This document shows positions 46,289 to 56,082 of a stretch of 64,000 nt of DNA, one piece after another; positions within the stretch are counted from its first letter, which is position 1, and each line of letters opens with the position of its first letter. A program made the translations under genes and the position numbers. Below the pieces are notes generated by a model, which saw nothing but the letters and a program-made list of their open reading frames with translations, was not told where the DNA came from and did no database searches. The stretch is from NCBI GenBank assembly GCA_013215655.1, contig JABSOX010000003.1, positions 1-64,000 on the forward strand. Reading direction: 5' to 3'. The DNA is from Colwellia sp. (GTDB taxonomy: Bacteria > Pseudomonadota > Gammaproteobacteria > Enterobacterales > Alteromonadaceae).

Positions 46289-46648
46289 ATGAAAAAATTA
46301 TTACTAGTTTCTACTATTACTGTTTTATTATTAACGTCTGTTGTTACGACGCCGAAAGCTCAAGCAGCGAACATTGCTCAAAGCATATGTGAATATGTGG
46401 CTGCCGACGACAAAAAACGCATGCGCTCTTATTTAAAGACGAATAAATTAAAAATTCGTAGTATCTTCAAAGGTATTCAATGTAATGGTAAAAATTTGTT
46501 GGTGTTTGCATCAGTGAAAGGTTCAGTTAAAACAGGTTCTTTGCTAATTAAAAAGTTACCAAAGAAAACTGTTACAGCTAATTTAGCATTTTTGCAATCC
46601 GGATCTCAACCATTGATAGACGCAGCTAACAAACGCGTTAGCAGCTAA
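46289..46648 (+). CDS. Small exported DUF3718 protein
   Basis: 119 residues from ATG at 46289, preceded by AAAGG at the right distance. The frame is open for 58 codons further upstream but that part has no good start. A signal peptide (MKKLLLVSTITVLLLTSVVTTPKAQA) is followed by ICEYVAADDKKRMRSYLKTNKLKIRSIF and IQCNGKNLLVFA, the pattern of DUF3718, a small family seen mainly in Alteromonadales. Two Cys in the mature part could form a disulfide. The function is unknown. A terminator follows. Confidence 0.78.
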   Translation: MKKLLLVSTITVLLLTSVVTTPKAQAANIAQSICEYVAADDKKRMRSYLKTNKLKIRSIFKGIQCNGKNLLVFASVKGSVKTGSLLIKKLPKKTVTANLAFLQSGSQPLIDAANKRVSS

Positions 46649-46719
46649 GATTATTTTCAAGTAGGCGTTATTTGTTTTTGCAGGAAATGTTTTACTAGTT
46701 AAATATTCTATGTCATTTA

Positions 46720-46747
46720 AAAAAGCCAGCAATTGCTGGCTTTTTTT
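46720..46747 (+). terminator. Terminator after the DUF3718 gene
   Basis: A 13-base perfect inverted repeat centred at 46732/46733 (core AAGCCAGCAATTGCTGGCTT) followed by T to 46747. The same AGCCAGCA stem occurs in the perM terminator. Confidence 0.9.
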
Positions 46748-46748
46748 A

Positions 46749-47134
46749 TGTTCGGGCCTCTCTCAGACATCCTGTCTTTCAAGGCATTAGTGCATCCATG
46801 CACGTCGATGAACAGTCAACCGTGTTGAATAAAGAGGGTTCCTGACAAAAGTTAAGACCTGCGTCTATGCAGGCAATATTGTGGTGTCATGAATGACAAT
46901 GAACAACGGTGTTCAGGCCTCTCTCAGACATCCTGTCTTTCGAGGCATTAGTGCATCCATGCACGTCGATGAACAGTCAACCGTGTTGAATAAAGAGTGT
47001 TCCTGACAAAAAAGTTAAGACCTGCGTCTATGCAGGCAATATTGTGGTGTCATGAATGGCAATGAAAAACGATGTTCAGGCCTCTCTCAAACATCCGGTC
47101 TTTCGAGGCATTAATGCATCCATGCACGTCGATG
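46749..47134. repeat. Tandem array of about 162-bp units with internal hairpins (2.3 copies)
   Basis: Unit 1 is 46756-46916 (161 bases), unit 2 is 46917-47079 (163) and a partial third runs 47080-47134. The units are nearly identical, apart from scattered substitutions and a two-base indel. Each full unit contains several small hairpins: GACA-TCC-TGTC, GTGCA-TCCA-TGCAC and CCTGC-GTCTAT-GCAGG. No open frame is preserved. It fills the space between the DUF3718 terminator and the end of the M28 peptidase gene. It looks like a species-specific intergenic repeat family. Confidence 0.9.
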
Positions 47135-47170
47135 TCCATAACTTTTCAATTGTCGTATTTATTACAATGA

Positions 47171-48829
47171 CTACTTTGAGTTTTTCATCATCGCATCTCT
47201 AGTACCTTTAAATTCAGTACCTTGATGCCAGTTTGGCCAATCTTTAGTATTTGCTAATAAGTAGCCTACTTCAAAAAATAACTGTAGTTCTTCGACCATG
47301 CCATCCCAGCCCCAACTTTCGTTATATTCATCACAAGTTTGGTGATAACAATTACTCACTATCGCCCTAACCTTTTTAGCAATAGCCACTTCTTTATCAT
47401 TAAGTGATATAGAGCCACCACCAGCACTTAACGCCGGTACACCTTTTTTAGCTAAGCTAAAATGGTCAGAACGATAATAATAACCACGTTCAGGTGTTTG
47501 CTCTGACGTTAAGGTTTTATTTTGACGCTTAGCTGCTATTGTTAAATAGTCTTCAAGTTGTGACTTACCATAACCGACTACCGTTATATCTTTTTTCTTA
47601 CCGGTAATATCAAGACTGTCCATATTAACAAGGCCAACTATCTTGTTTAATGGCATAGTCGGATGATTGGCAAAATAACGAGAGCCCAATCGTCCCTGCT
47701 CTTCTGCAGTAACTGCAATCATGGTTATTGAACGTTCAGGTTTTTGTTTAAGTGTTTGATAGGCTTTGGCAATATGAATTAAACCTGCGGTACCCGTCGC
47801 ATTATCATGAGCACCATTATATATCTCACGTTTACCATCAACGATAGTTGAACCTAAATGATCCCAATGAGCCATATAAATAATATGCTCGTCAGCTGAG
47901 ATTCGACCAGGAATAGTCGCAATAACATTATTAGAAATCGATTGAACAATATCATTGTTAACATTTATTGAAGCAGTTGTTTTAAGAGAAACTGCTTTAA
48001 AGTCCTTACTCAATGCAGCTTTTTTTAATGACTCAAAATCATGTCCTGTCTTTGCCATTAGTTCTACAGCTTTATCACGGCTGATCCACATTTCAATATC
48101 AACTGCAGCCTCATTGACTTCTTTCGCTGGTAAATGATACTGAGCTCCCGTCCAGCTACTTTCAATAACATTCCAACCATAACTTGCAGGTTTAGTTTCA
48201 TGAACAATAATGGCACCTTTAGCCCCTTGTCGAGCAGCTTCTTCGTACTTATATGTCCAGCGGCCATAATAGGTCATGGTATTACCATCAAATAACTCAG
48301 GGTTTTGTGTTGCATAACCGGGATCATTAACTAAAATAATCACTGTCTTACCCTTAACATCAATCCCCTTATAATCATTCCAGTCATGCTCAGGCGCATT
48401 AATACCATAACCAACAAAAACTAGTTCAGAATCATTAAGCGATAGTGTTTTTTTAGTTTGACGAGAGCTGGCGACAAAGTTTTTTGGATACTCAAAATTC
48501 ATATCGGCAATTTTTAAAGTCGTTGTTGGTGTACTTGTTATTGAGACCATAGGTACAGCTTGAATAAAACTGTCACCATTTCCCGGTTGTAAACCGAGTT
48601 GTTTAAATTCACTTATGAGTAAATTTGTTGTTAATTTTTCACCTGCGCTAGCGGGCTCTCTGCCGCCAAATTCATCAGATGAAATTTGCTTTACATGAGC
48701 CTTTATTTGTTTAATATCAAAAGATTGATACGCTTTATCAAAGTCCTCATTGGCAATACAAGTTGTGGTAACAAGTAAACTCATTAAACAACCGATAAGT
48801 TTTTTATTGGTATTATTATTCAAAATCAT
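47171..48829 (-). CDS. M28-family metallopeptidase (exported)
   Basis: Zinc aminopeptidase-like enzyme of 552 residues with a signal peptide (KKLIGCLMSLLVTTTCIA). A protease-associated (PA) domain insert is visible around GKTVIILVNDPGY and GAKGAIIVHE (about 150-215). The catalytic domain has the two-zinc ligands in MAHWDHLG (His), HDNATGTAG (Asp), TAEEQGRLGS (Glu-Glu), VNMDSLD (Asp) and RSDHFSLAKKGVPAL (His). Such enzymes digest peptides in the periplasm or outside. It is transcribed alone, toward the repeat array. Confidence 0.93.
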   Translation of the reverse strand: MILNNNTNKKLIGCLMSLLVTTTCIANEDFDKAYQSFDIKQIKAHVKQISSDEFGGREPASAGEKLTTNLLISEFKQLGLQPGNGDSFIQAVPMVSITSTPTTTLKIADMNFEYPKNFVASSRQTKKTLSLNDSELVFVGYGINAPEHDWNDYKGIDVKGKTVIILVNDPGYATQNPELFDGNTMTYYGRWTYKYEEAARQGAKGAIIVHETKPASYGWNVIESSWTGAQYHLPAKEVNEAAVDIEMWISRDKAVELMAKTGHDFESLKKAALSKDFKAVSLKTTASINVNNDIVQSISNNVIATIPGRISADEHIIYMAHWDHLGSTIVDGKREIYNGAHDNATGTAGLIHIAKAYQTLKQKPERSITMIAVTAEEQGRLGSRYFANHPTMPLNKIVGLVNMDSLDITGKKKDITVVGYGKSQLEDYLTIAAKRQNKTLTSEQTPERGYYYRSDHFSLAKKGVPALSAGGGSISLNDKEVAIAKKVRAIVSNCYHQTCDEYNESWGWDGMVEELQLFFEVGYLLANTKDWPNWHQGTEFKGTRDAMMKNSK

Positions 48830-49059
48830 TCCTTAGTTAATCTGTGCTTTAAACATTTGACCTAAGGTTATCTTTAATAAGTCATTAATGCCAATATCAA
48901 GCGTATTTAGTCTAAATTATTAGCGGGTAAAGAAACTTTACTATACTAGGGTCTAGTTGACCCTAAGCTTTGTAAAACTAATTCAAAGACTTGTTGCGTT
49001 GTTAATGCTTTGTTAAGGTTGTTTAGATTTATATAATATTAACAAAAAAGGTTAAATCG

Positions 49060-51069
49060 ATGTTTTCAGTGGATTCAATTCAAAAGAAAATACTAGTCGC
49101 TATCTCTGCTTTTGCCATTATTGCTATTTTGCTGCGTACCATTATTTTTGCCAGTAGTAATTATGAAGATGTACGTATTCAAATTCAAAATCAAATTGAT
49201 ACACAAATTGAACGTGATGCCTTAAAAATCACTAGTTTTTTCACCCAATACGCCCGTGTTACTGATACTTTTATAAACTCCCCTGAAGTCATTGATTGGA
49301 TTGTTAACCATACTGAACGAGGCAGTCTAACGGGTACCGAACCCGGATATCACGGCCTAAATAGGGTTTTACATGCCGTGAGCGATCGTGATCCCAACGT
49401 ACTATCTGCTTTTTATGCATCAGAAATCACTCAAGAATATTTAGCTGAAGACCGTGTTACTGGCGTCCCCGCTGAAGGCAAAGAATTTGATCAAGAAAAA
49501 GGCTATTTTGTTAAAGTTCGCCCTTGGTACAATCATGTTATTGAATATAAAAAAATGCTCACCACGCCCCCTGCTGTCGATATAATTACCGGTGGTATTT
49601 CAGTTTCTTTAGAACAAGTGATGTATCACGATGGGCAGCTTATCGGTGCTGGCGGTATTGATATGTCGATTAACAATATTACCCAGTTAACTTCGTCGAT
49701 AAATTTTGTAGGACAAGGTTTTGCCGCACTGTTTGATGACAATTGGCAAAATGTCACCTTTCCCAAAGACATCGTTGAAATTGATATTAATTCTTCATTA
49801 AGTGATATTGATAAACAAGCAGGTTTTAAAAATTTGGCTGCCATTCAACATGCGCCACCTCAACAACTCATTCCAGTAACCATTAATAATAGTGAATTTT
49901 ACGCACTGTCCATGCCGATAAAAGCAGATATGCCATTAATGACTTGGCAGTTAGTTTTGTTTATTCCTACATCCGTAATTGATGATCCCGCCAGAGATGC
50001 GGTTATCGGTGAAATAACCTCAAGTATTGGAATTTTAGTGATAGTGCTTATTATTTTAGTAGTGATCACTACAATTATTAGTAAACCATTACAGCTACTT
50101 ACTCATGCTTTTTCAAGCGTCGCTGAAGGTGACAGTGACTTGACCCTAAAACTTGACGTGAGTAGTAAAGATGAAACGGGTCAACTGGCTAATTATTTTA
50201 ATATTTTTCTACAAAAACTACGTCGTGTAATTACCAGTGTCAGTGAAGGTAAAAATCAAGTGCAAGTCGTTTCAGGCCATATTGAAACAATATCAGAGCA
50301 ACTTGTTGAACGTAGCTTTAATGAAAAACAAAACCTTGAATCAGTGAGTGTTGCGGCAACACAATTGTCAGCAAGTGCTAATGAAATTGAAAAAAATGCC
50401 ACTCGCACTTCTGATGCCGCCAATGAAATGAGAACAAAAACTGATACTACCATTGCCACTGCACAATCCGCTTCAGAGCATATGAACATGTTAGGTGAAA
50501 AAATTGCAGATGTTGATCAAATCGTTAAAGGCTTAGAAACAGCCTCAACCAATATTGGTCAAGTCATTGAAGTGATCAACTCTATCGCAGAACAAACCAA
50601 TTTATTAGCTCTTAATGCTGCTATTGAAGCCGCAAGAGCTGGTGAGCATGGCCGTGGTTTTTCTGTTGTTGCCGATGAAGTAAGAAACTTAGCCAGTAGA
50701 ACACAAGATTCTACCAAAGAAATTTCCAATGTCATTGAAGACCTACAAGAAAAAATTGTTCAGGCGGGTCAAGGAATAACAGCGGGTATGGAACAAACAG
50801 AAGTTGTTAACGAGGAAATTAAAAACTCTAGTGCATCGATGCAAGAAATAGATAGCCTACTTGATAATATTCAAGATGAAATGAGTCATGTGGTTACTGC
50901 TTGTATTCAACAAACGAAAGCTATTAGTGAAATTAGTGAAACCATGGTTCACGTGACAGAATCTGCCATTGATGGTTCAGTTGTTATTGAACGACTTGGT
51001 GAACATGCCATTGAATTACATGCTTCAGTCGAAGGTCTCGATCATCAATTAAAACAATTTACTTATTAG
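49060..51069 (+). CDS. Methyl-accepting chemotaxis protein with Cache sensor
   Basis: 669-residue chemoreceptor. The first membrane helix is at about 10-30, a long periplasmic dCache-type ligand domain at 31-318 ([31 protein letters not shown] is typical), the second helix at about 319-341, then HAMP and the signalling hairpin with tip [32 protein letters not shown]. It would detect a small molecule such as an amino acid or organic acid, with unknown ligand. AAAAGG precedes the ATG. It stands alone, followed by a 23-base palindrome. Confidence 0.94.
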   Translation: MFSVDSIQKKILVAISAFAIIAILLRTIIFASSNYEDVRIQIQNQIDTQIERDALKITSFFTQYARVTDTFINSPEVIDWIVNHTERGSLTGTEPGYHGLNRVLHAVSDRDPNVLSAFYASEITQEYLAEDRVTGVPAEGKEFDQEKGYFVKVRPWYNHVIEYKKMLTTPPAVDIITGGISVSLEQVMYHDGQLIGAGGIDMSINNITQLTSSINFVGQGFAALFDDNWQNVTFPKDIVEIDINSSLSDIDKQAGFKNLAAIQHAPPQQLIPVTINNSEFYALSMPIKADMPLMTWQLVLFIPTSVIDDPARDAVIGEITSSIGILVIVLIILVVITTIISKPLQLLTHAFSSVAEGDSDLTLKLDVSSKDETGQLANYFNIFLQKLRRVITSVSEGKNQVQVVSGHIETISEQLVERSFNEKQNLESVSVAATQLSASANEIEKNATRTSDAANEMRTKTDTTIATAQSASEHMNMLGEKIADVDQIVKGLETASTNIGQVIEVINSIAEQTNLLALNAAIEAARAGEHGRGFSVVADEVRNLASRTQDSTKEISNVIEDLQEKIVQAGQGITAGMEQTEVVNEEIKNSSASMQEIDSLLDNIQDEMSHVVTACIQQTKAISEISETMVHVTESAIDGSVVIERLGEHAIELHASVEGLDHQLKQFTY

Positions 51070-51101
51070 TCCATCAAAAAATCTTACAATATGCTTACTG
51101 A

Positions 51102-51124
51102 CTAACACATTTTAAATGTGTTAG
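51102..51124. terminator. 23-base palindrome after the chemoreceptor gene
   Basis: Arms of 11 bases (51102-51112 and 51114-51124) around a central T, core ACACATTT-T-AAATGTGT. It is 32 bases after the chemoreceptor stop, but no T tract follows directly (GATTTTT comes eight bases later). It could be a weak terminator or a protein site. The core is shared with the palindrome at 9893-9927. Confidence 0.4.
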
Positions 51125-51162
51125 CTTAGCTTCGATTTTTATATAAAACATATGGTTATTTA

Positions 51163-52269
51163 ATGGAATTGATGAAAAATGGTTTGTCCGAGCCAGCAAT
51201 ACAAAGGATCGCTAAAGCATTTTCACAGGTATATCCTTCATTTAATTCTAATAACTTTATCAAAGATGTATTGCTCTCATACGGCAGTCTTGAGTTAAAA
51301 GAGCGTGTTAATCATATCATCACGATATTACATCAGCAGATGCCTAGGGATTTTACTGAGACAGTTAAAGTCTTTAAGCAAATACCTGTTATTTGGGATA
51401 GAGGTAACCCCGACGATCCTTTAAGAAGCTTTGCTGTTTGGCCAATAAATGATTATTTAATCGATTATGTTTTATCACAAATTCAAGAGTATTTCGACAT
51501 CTTAAAGCAATTAACATGATTATTTTCAGCTGAATTTGCTATTCTCCCTTTCATTAAAAAATACCCTGACGAGTGCCATCAACAGTTTTTACTTTGGATA
51601 GATGATGAAAGTGAAGATATCAGACGCCTAGTATCAGAAGGCACCAGACCTAGATTACCTTGGGGTATGCGTTTGCACCAGTTTATTGATAGCCCAAAGT
51701 GTAATATTCCTTTATTAACAAGTTTAAAAGATGACTCAAGCTTATATGTAAGACGTTCGGTAGCGAATCACCTTAACGACATTGCCAAAGATCATCCAAA
51801 CCTTGTTATTGATGTTTGTAAACAATGGTATAAAAATTCAAATAGTGAATTAAAGTGGTTAATAAAGCACGCTACAAGAACATTAGTAAAAGCTGGGCAC
51901 GCTGAAGTTTTTCCTTTATTGGGTTTTACTGAAAATCCACAGATTGCCATTGAACAATTATCGTTATCAAATAAAAAAATCAAATTGGGTGAAAGCATCG
52001 CTTTTCAATTTAATCTGCTGTCCAAAAGCAATAAAGGGCAAAAATTGGTTATCGATTATGCCATTCATTTTGTAAAAGCCAACGGTAAACAACAAGCTAA
52101 AGTCTTTAAATTGAAAAATATCAATCTGAAAAAAGAAGAACAAATCACTTTAACTAAACAATTTTCATTTAAACCTATTAGTACTCGTAAGTACTATAAA
52201 GGTGAACATAAAATCGAAATACTTGTTAATGGTATTTGTATGGCAAACGAAAACTTTAATGTTTTATGA
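51163..52269 (+). pseudogene. alkC-like DNA alkylation-repair glycosylase gene with in-frame TGA
   Basis: The frame from ATG 51163 codes for an AlkC-like HEAT-repeat protein (QVYPSFNSNNFIKDV, LELKERVNHIITILHQQMP) and meets TGA at 51517-51519. The same frame then continues without a further stop to 52269 with the conserved middle and C-terminal part (LFSAEFAILPFI, RRLVSEGTRPRLPWG, LYVRRSVANHLNDIAKDHP). Together it would be 368 codons, the full family length. AlkC-type enzymes remove 3-methyladenine from DNA. One substitution (for example GGA, CGA or TGG to TGA) explains the break. The downstream part could restart only at a poorly placed ATG (51667). Confidence 0.88.
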
Positions 52270-52391
52270 TAGTAAAAAAATGCTTTGTTGAAGTTATTTT
52301 ACAACTCAAGATATACTTTGATTTATGTCACATTTTCAAAAGAAGTAACTTGATATAATTTTGCTAATTTCATTTATTAGGAAAATTATTG

Positions 52392-53507
52392 ATGTCCATT
52401 TCACGTACGAGAAGCGCACAGCACAAGGTATACATTCCCACATCAGCACGAGAAAACCAATATTTACTTGCTAAATTTGTAATAACGGACGAAATGTTAG
52501 CTACGTTTTCAACAGCCGAAAATAACGACCAACCATATCAGCACTTTTATCAAAGCTTAGCAAAAATATTCTTTAAAATTAATGATGATTTAGACATAGA
52601 AAATGGACAATTTGTTGCCAACGACAAATTTACTCGCGTTCGTTTTAGCCCTGAAAAATTAACAGCACAAACAGATCAACAAATAATATTCTTATATAAC
52701 TCTCATTATCATAACAGCCAAAATTCATATTTTTATGGTAATAAAAGAGCTAAAAAAATCAACTTGGTTTTTCTAGCAAATGGCAGTGAAATTCGTCACG
52801 ATGCAGCAAAATTTCATAAAAAGGTAAAACAAGCAGTTGCTCTATTTTCACAGCAAATTGGACTTAAGGGACAAGATATTCGTATTTGCGATCATCAGCA
52901 TCTAACCTATGACTTATTTGCAAAAGACAAAGGAGTTGAAGGAACTCAAGCCCATAAATTTCGTTCAATGAAAAATAGATACCGTAGCGATGATTTAGTA
53001 TTACCCGACAATACCGATGCATTAACCTATGCAATAGTAGATATACCATTAAATCGACGCATAAGAAAACTTGCCACTGTAGATGAAACAAGTAGTGAGC
53101 CCTATAGCCCTCTATATAACCTTATTGCTGATGCGTTTATTAGTGCCGCCAAAAAACATAATTTAAATAATGCCGCTATCATCGCTAATGGTTTAATTCC
53201 AATAGTACGTAGAAGTGATGACGAAGTAGTCGTCGCCAATGGTGAGCTACAGATGTTAGGTTACAACCCCAAACATACCAGTGTTGGCTATACCTGCAAA
53301 TGGTCTGCGGACAAATTAGTTGATGCTGTACAATTAATATTTGTAGCATCAGAGCAACATAGTACCCATCATGGTTATGGTAAGTTTTTAAACCAAATTG
53401 AGCATGCTTTACACTCTCTCGCAGAGCTTCTTGACTATATAGCTAGTAAAGAAGAAATGTTAGTCCGCTTTCATCAACATATCGGCTTTTACATAAAAGA
53501 AACGTAG
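52392..53507 (+). CDS. DUF3083 family protein
   Basis: 371 residues from ATG at 52392, preceded by TAGGAAAA. The N-terminus RSAQHKVYIPTSARENQYLLAKFVIT and the segments FVANDKFTRVRFSPEKL and YNPKHTSVGYTCKWSADKLVDAVQLIFVA match my memory of the DUF3083 family, known from Shewanella, Vibrio and relatives. It is a soluble cytoplasmic protein with no motif that suggests a reaction. It stands alone, followed by a hairpin at 53532-53557. Confidence 0.8.
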   Translation: MSISRTRSAQHKVYIPTSARENQYLLAKFVITDEMLATFSTAENNDQPYQHFYQSLAKIFFKINDDLDIENGQFVANDKFTRVRFSPEKLTAQTDQQIIFLYNSHYHNSQNSYFYGNKRAKKINLVFLANGSEIRHDAAKFHKKVKQAVALFSQQIGLKGQDIRICDHQHLTYDLFAKDKGVEGTQAHKFRSMKNRYRSDDLVLPDNTDALTYAIVDIPLNRRIRKLATVDETSSEPYSPLYNLIADAFISAAKKHNLNNAAIIANGLIPIVRRSDDEVVVANGELQMLGYNPKHTSVGYTCKWSADKLVDAVQLIFVASEQHSTHHGYGKFLNQIEHALHSLAELLDYIASKEEMLVRFHQHIGFYIKET

Positions 53508-53531
53508 CTGATGAGTAAATTACAGCAAATT

Positions 53532-53557
53532 AACATTTAGTTGGAAAACTAAATGTT
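53532..53557 (+). terminator. Hairpin after the DUF3083 gene
   Basis: An 11-base perfect stem (AACATTTAGTT, 53532-53542, with 53547-53557) and a GGAA tetraloop, followed by GATTTTATTT. The tail is T-rich but interrupted, so termination is likely but not certain. Confidence 0.65.
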
Positions 53558-53632
53558 GATTTTATTTGCAGGTGTTTTCCATATTTTGATAATATACAGC
53601 TCTGCTCTTCTAATAATAAGCCTGACATTTCA

Positions 53633-54256
53633 TTGATAGATTTCACTTTATTAAGTTTATTCATACCAACATTCTTTATCGTTAGTCTCACTCCCGGTAT
53701 GTGTATGACTTTAGCAATGACACTAGGCATGTCCATAGGAATTAGAAGCACTTTATGGATGATGTGGGGTGAGCTCTTAGGAGTAGCTATCGTTGCAATG
53801 GCATCCGTTATTGGTATCGCAGCAATCATGTTGCAATACCCACAGTTATTTAGTGTATTAAAAGTACTCGGTGCTTGTTACTTATTATATATTGGCATAA
53901 ATATGTGGCGTTCGAAAGGTAAAATGGCGGTAACCACAACCACGAATAAAGCCATAGAACTAAGTAAACAGAGTTTATTTAACCAAGGTTTACTCACCGC
54001 AATTGCAAACCCAAAAGGCTGGGCATTTATGATTTCATTATTACCGCCCTTCATCAATAAAAATGTCGAATTACTCCCACAACTCTCTTTACTAATAGCG
54101 GTTATTTTAATATCTGAATTTATTTGCATGATGTTATATGCAACAGGAGGGAAAACGATAGGGAAAATATTAACTAAAAAAAACAATATTAAGTTACTTA
54201 ATAGAACATCCGGCAGTTTAATGATAATAGTGGCTATTTGGCTGGCCTTAAGTTGA
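53633..54256 (+). CDS. LysE-family amino-acid exporter
   Basis: 207-residue inner-membrane protein with about six helices. The N-terminus FIPTFFIVSLTPGMCMTLAMTLGMSIG is the LysE/RhtB signature (normally SLTPGP; here Met replaces the Pro). The later segments LKVLGACYLLYIGINMWRSK and GLLTAIANPKGWAFMISLLPPFI are also characteristic. The start is TTG at 53633 because no ATG or GTG lies at the right place and the family begins near here. Exported substrates are usually amino acids, which one is unknown. Confidence 0.88.
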   Translation: MIDFTLLSLFIPTFFIVSLTPGMCMTLAMTLGMSIGIRSTLWMMWGELLGVAIVAMASVIGIAAIMLQYPQLFSVLKVLGACYLLYIGINMWRSKGKMAVTTTTNKAIELSKQSLFNQGLLTAIANPKGWAFMISLLPPFINKNVELLPQLSLLIAVILISEFICMMLYATGGKTIGKILTKKNNIKLLNRTSGSLMIIVAIWLALS

Positions 54257-54274
54257 GGATTAATAATGAAATAG

Positions 54275-54742
54275 CTATAAACGCGTACTGGTAAAATCAA
54301 TAAAAAACGTCTTTTTCTTCTTTAACTTTAACGTTTTCTCATTATCAGTTGATGCTTCGACCGTAACCCACAAACGCCACACCATATTATCTTCACTGCA
54401 ATTAGCCAATAAAATTTCTGAGATTTGTTTATTTTCATTTTTCATCTTAGTAAAAAATACTGGGATTTTTCCCATAAACATATCTTTGCCTTCCAAATAG
54501 GCTGAAAACTTGATGTCGTTATCGTTTGAGTCATAAGTAATACTCAGTTCAAAAGGAAGTTCTCCATGTATTTCTTCAACATTAAACAGTAAATTAAATT
54601 GACCAAGTTCATTAGTCACCACACATTTACTTTGAGACGCTAAACACTGGGGTTTGATAGTTGAACTCTTTATTTCTGGTTTCGGATTACAGGCTATCAG
54701 TAGCCATAAAAAAGAAACTAAAATGCAATGCTTTTTATACAT
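54275..54742 (-). CDS. Small lipoprotein of unknown function
   Basis: 155 residues with a lipoprotein signal (MYKKHCILVSFLWLLIAC, Cys18). The mature part contains ECxVTNELGQFNL-like beta-rich sequence (KCVVTNELGQFNLLFNVEEIHGELPFELSITYD) and two further Cys (QCLASQSKC, LANCSEDN). It recalls small periplasmic proteins encoded near cytochrome oxidase genes in related genera, but I cannot assign a family. It converges on the LysE-type gene and is divergent from the FNR-type regulator. Confidence 0.68.
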   Translation of the reverse strand: MYKKHCILVSFLWLLIACNPKPEIKSSTIKPQCLASQSKCVVTNELGQFNLLFNVEEIHGELPFELSITYDSNDNDIKFSAYLEGKDMFMGKIPVFFTKMKNENKQISEILLANCSEDNMVWRLWVTVEASTDNEKTLKLKKKKTFFIDFTSTRL

Positions 54743-54909
54743 AAAAACGCTTCAAGGGATATTTTTTCACATCATACACAAGCTTTCATATCCAAGCCAC
54801 CTCAAGGTAATAATTCCGTAGACGCTAAAAGTCCATTCACTTGATGTAGAACAAATCAATGCCGTTAAGTTTACCTTATTCTGTTTAGGCGTAATCAAGA
54901 AGGTTAACT

Positions 54910-55668
54910 ATGAATAACTGCGAAAAACAAAAAAATACAGAGTCTGACTCGTGCACCGACAAAACCTGTCAACATTTTGTTGATTGCAGTCATTGCACAA
55001 TGGCTCCTATTTGCACGCCAATAAAAGCAAATAAAAACGCTATCTCACTAGCACAAAATTACCTTTCAAAGCATACTTCAACAAATGCCAACAGTGCTCT
55101 TTTTGTAAAAGGTGAAGAGCTTTCTTGTATCTATGCAGTATCTTCTGGCTTATATAAACTTACCGATATCAATGAAAATAATGAAGAGAAAATATTAGGT
55201 TTTAGGTTTACTGGAGAATTAATCGGTGAAGATGCCATCTATCCCAAAGAACACAGCTACAACGCAATAGCAATCGGCAATAGCTCAGTGTGTAAAGTTA
55301 AAGTCGATGATTTATTTGCATGTAGTAAAGCCGTTCCAGATCTACAACTAAACTTAATTGAACTGCTTAATCGACAATGTTACTTAAGCCAACAAGAATT
55401 TCGAGCATTAATCTCTAAAAAATCGGCAGAAAGTTTACTTGCTGCATTTCTCTTAAATGTAACCAAACGAAAATCTCAGCATGATCATTCAACAATAATG
55501 CTGAATTTACCCATCAGTCGAGATAATATCGCCAACTTTTTAGGATTACGAAGAGAAACACTGAGCCGAATATTTTCCAAATTACAAAAAGAGCAACTCA
55601 TTCAGGTTACAGGGAAAAACATTCTACTACTGCAACCTGAAAAACTTTCTTTATTATCAAATATCTAA
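54910..55668 (+). CDS. Crp/Fnr-family regulator with FNR-type cysteine cluster (first copy)
   Basis: 252 residues. The N-terminal CSHCTMAPIC (Cys27, Cys30, Cys36 region) has the FNR spacing C-x2-C-x5-C, and a fourth Cys lies in SSVCKVKV (about 137), so it can be expected to hold an oxygen-labile 4Fe-4S cluster. The cyclic-nucleotide-like domain is followed by a helix-turn-helix (SRDNIANFLGLRRETLSRIFSKLQ), whose ETLSR fits recognition of TTGAT half-sites (FNR has ETISR). It lies directly upstream of ccoN with a long gap, and the window holds a second FNR-type gene at its end. It may be a specialised oxidase regulator. Confidence 0.88.
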   Translation: MNNCEKQKNTESDSCTDKTCQHFVDCSHCTMAPICTPIKANKNAISLAQNYLSKHTSTNANSALFVKGEELSCIYAVSSGLYKLTDINENNEEKILGFRFTGELIGEDAIYPKEHSYNAIAIGNSSVCKVKVDDLFACSKAVPDLQLNLIELLNRQCYLSQQEFRALISKKSAESLLAAFLLNVTKRKSQHDHSTIMLNLPISRDNIANFLGLRRETLSRIFSKLQKEQLIQVTGKNILLLQPEKLSLLSNI

Positions 55669-56082
55669 AAGAGGGAATTGCTCATCATCTAGCTATTCAG
55701 TTGTCTGCCCTTTTTCTTCAGAGTCTCAAATATAGCCTATAATCATTAGCTGAAAGTTCTAAAATACTTAAACGCTTTTTAAAATTATCGCTGATCAAAC
55801 TTGTTTGTATTTTAATCAACCTTCTAAACTAATGAAAAACATAATTTTTACTTTATTTCAAATAGCCTTAATAATTGTAAGTTAAGATGTTTTTTATTGA
55901 TTTAAATCATGATTTTTTATTGATTTTTCATACCTCAGAAAGGTAAAATTGCAGTGTAAATGATGTATTTGAAGATTTCTCGTGATAAAAGTCACTTTTG
56001 ATTAAAAATACCGCATATAACAGCGCTAATTGTGCTTTTGGGCAATAGCAAAAAATTAATCTTGTTAACGGAACAAAAAAAA
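55669..56082. promoter_or_regulatory. Regulatory region before ccoN
   Basis: 414 bases without a gene. It contains a good FNR-type site at 55897-55910 (listed) and a weaker match, TGTATTTTAATCAA, at 55806-55819. The ccoN leader from the predicted start site to ATG would be about 140 bases. I see no attenuator or riboswitch. Confidence 0.5.
55897..55910 (+). promoter_or_regulatory. FNR box upstream of ccoN
   Basis: TTGATTTAAATCAT matches the FNR consensus TTGAT-N4-ATCAA in nine of ten conserved positions. It lies 173 bases before the ccoN start, with an AT-rich region after it where a promoter could sit. Oxygen-dependent control of cbb3 oxidase by FNR is well known, and two FNR-type proteins are encoded next to this cluster. 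Confidence 0.7.

Noticed and set aside
46749-47134. The tandem repeat as a CRISPR array
   Set aside because: Units of about 162 bases are nearly identical over their full length, with no short repeat/variable spacer pattern and no cas genes nearby.
51517-51519. TGA in the alkC-like gene as a selenocysteine codon
   Set aside because: AlkC enzymes have no catalytic Cys or Sec at this place, and I see no clear bacterial SECIS hairpin directly downstream. A point mutation is simpler.
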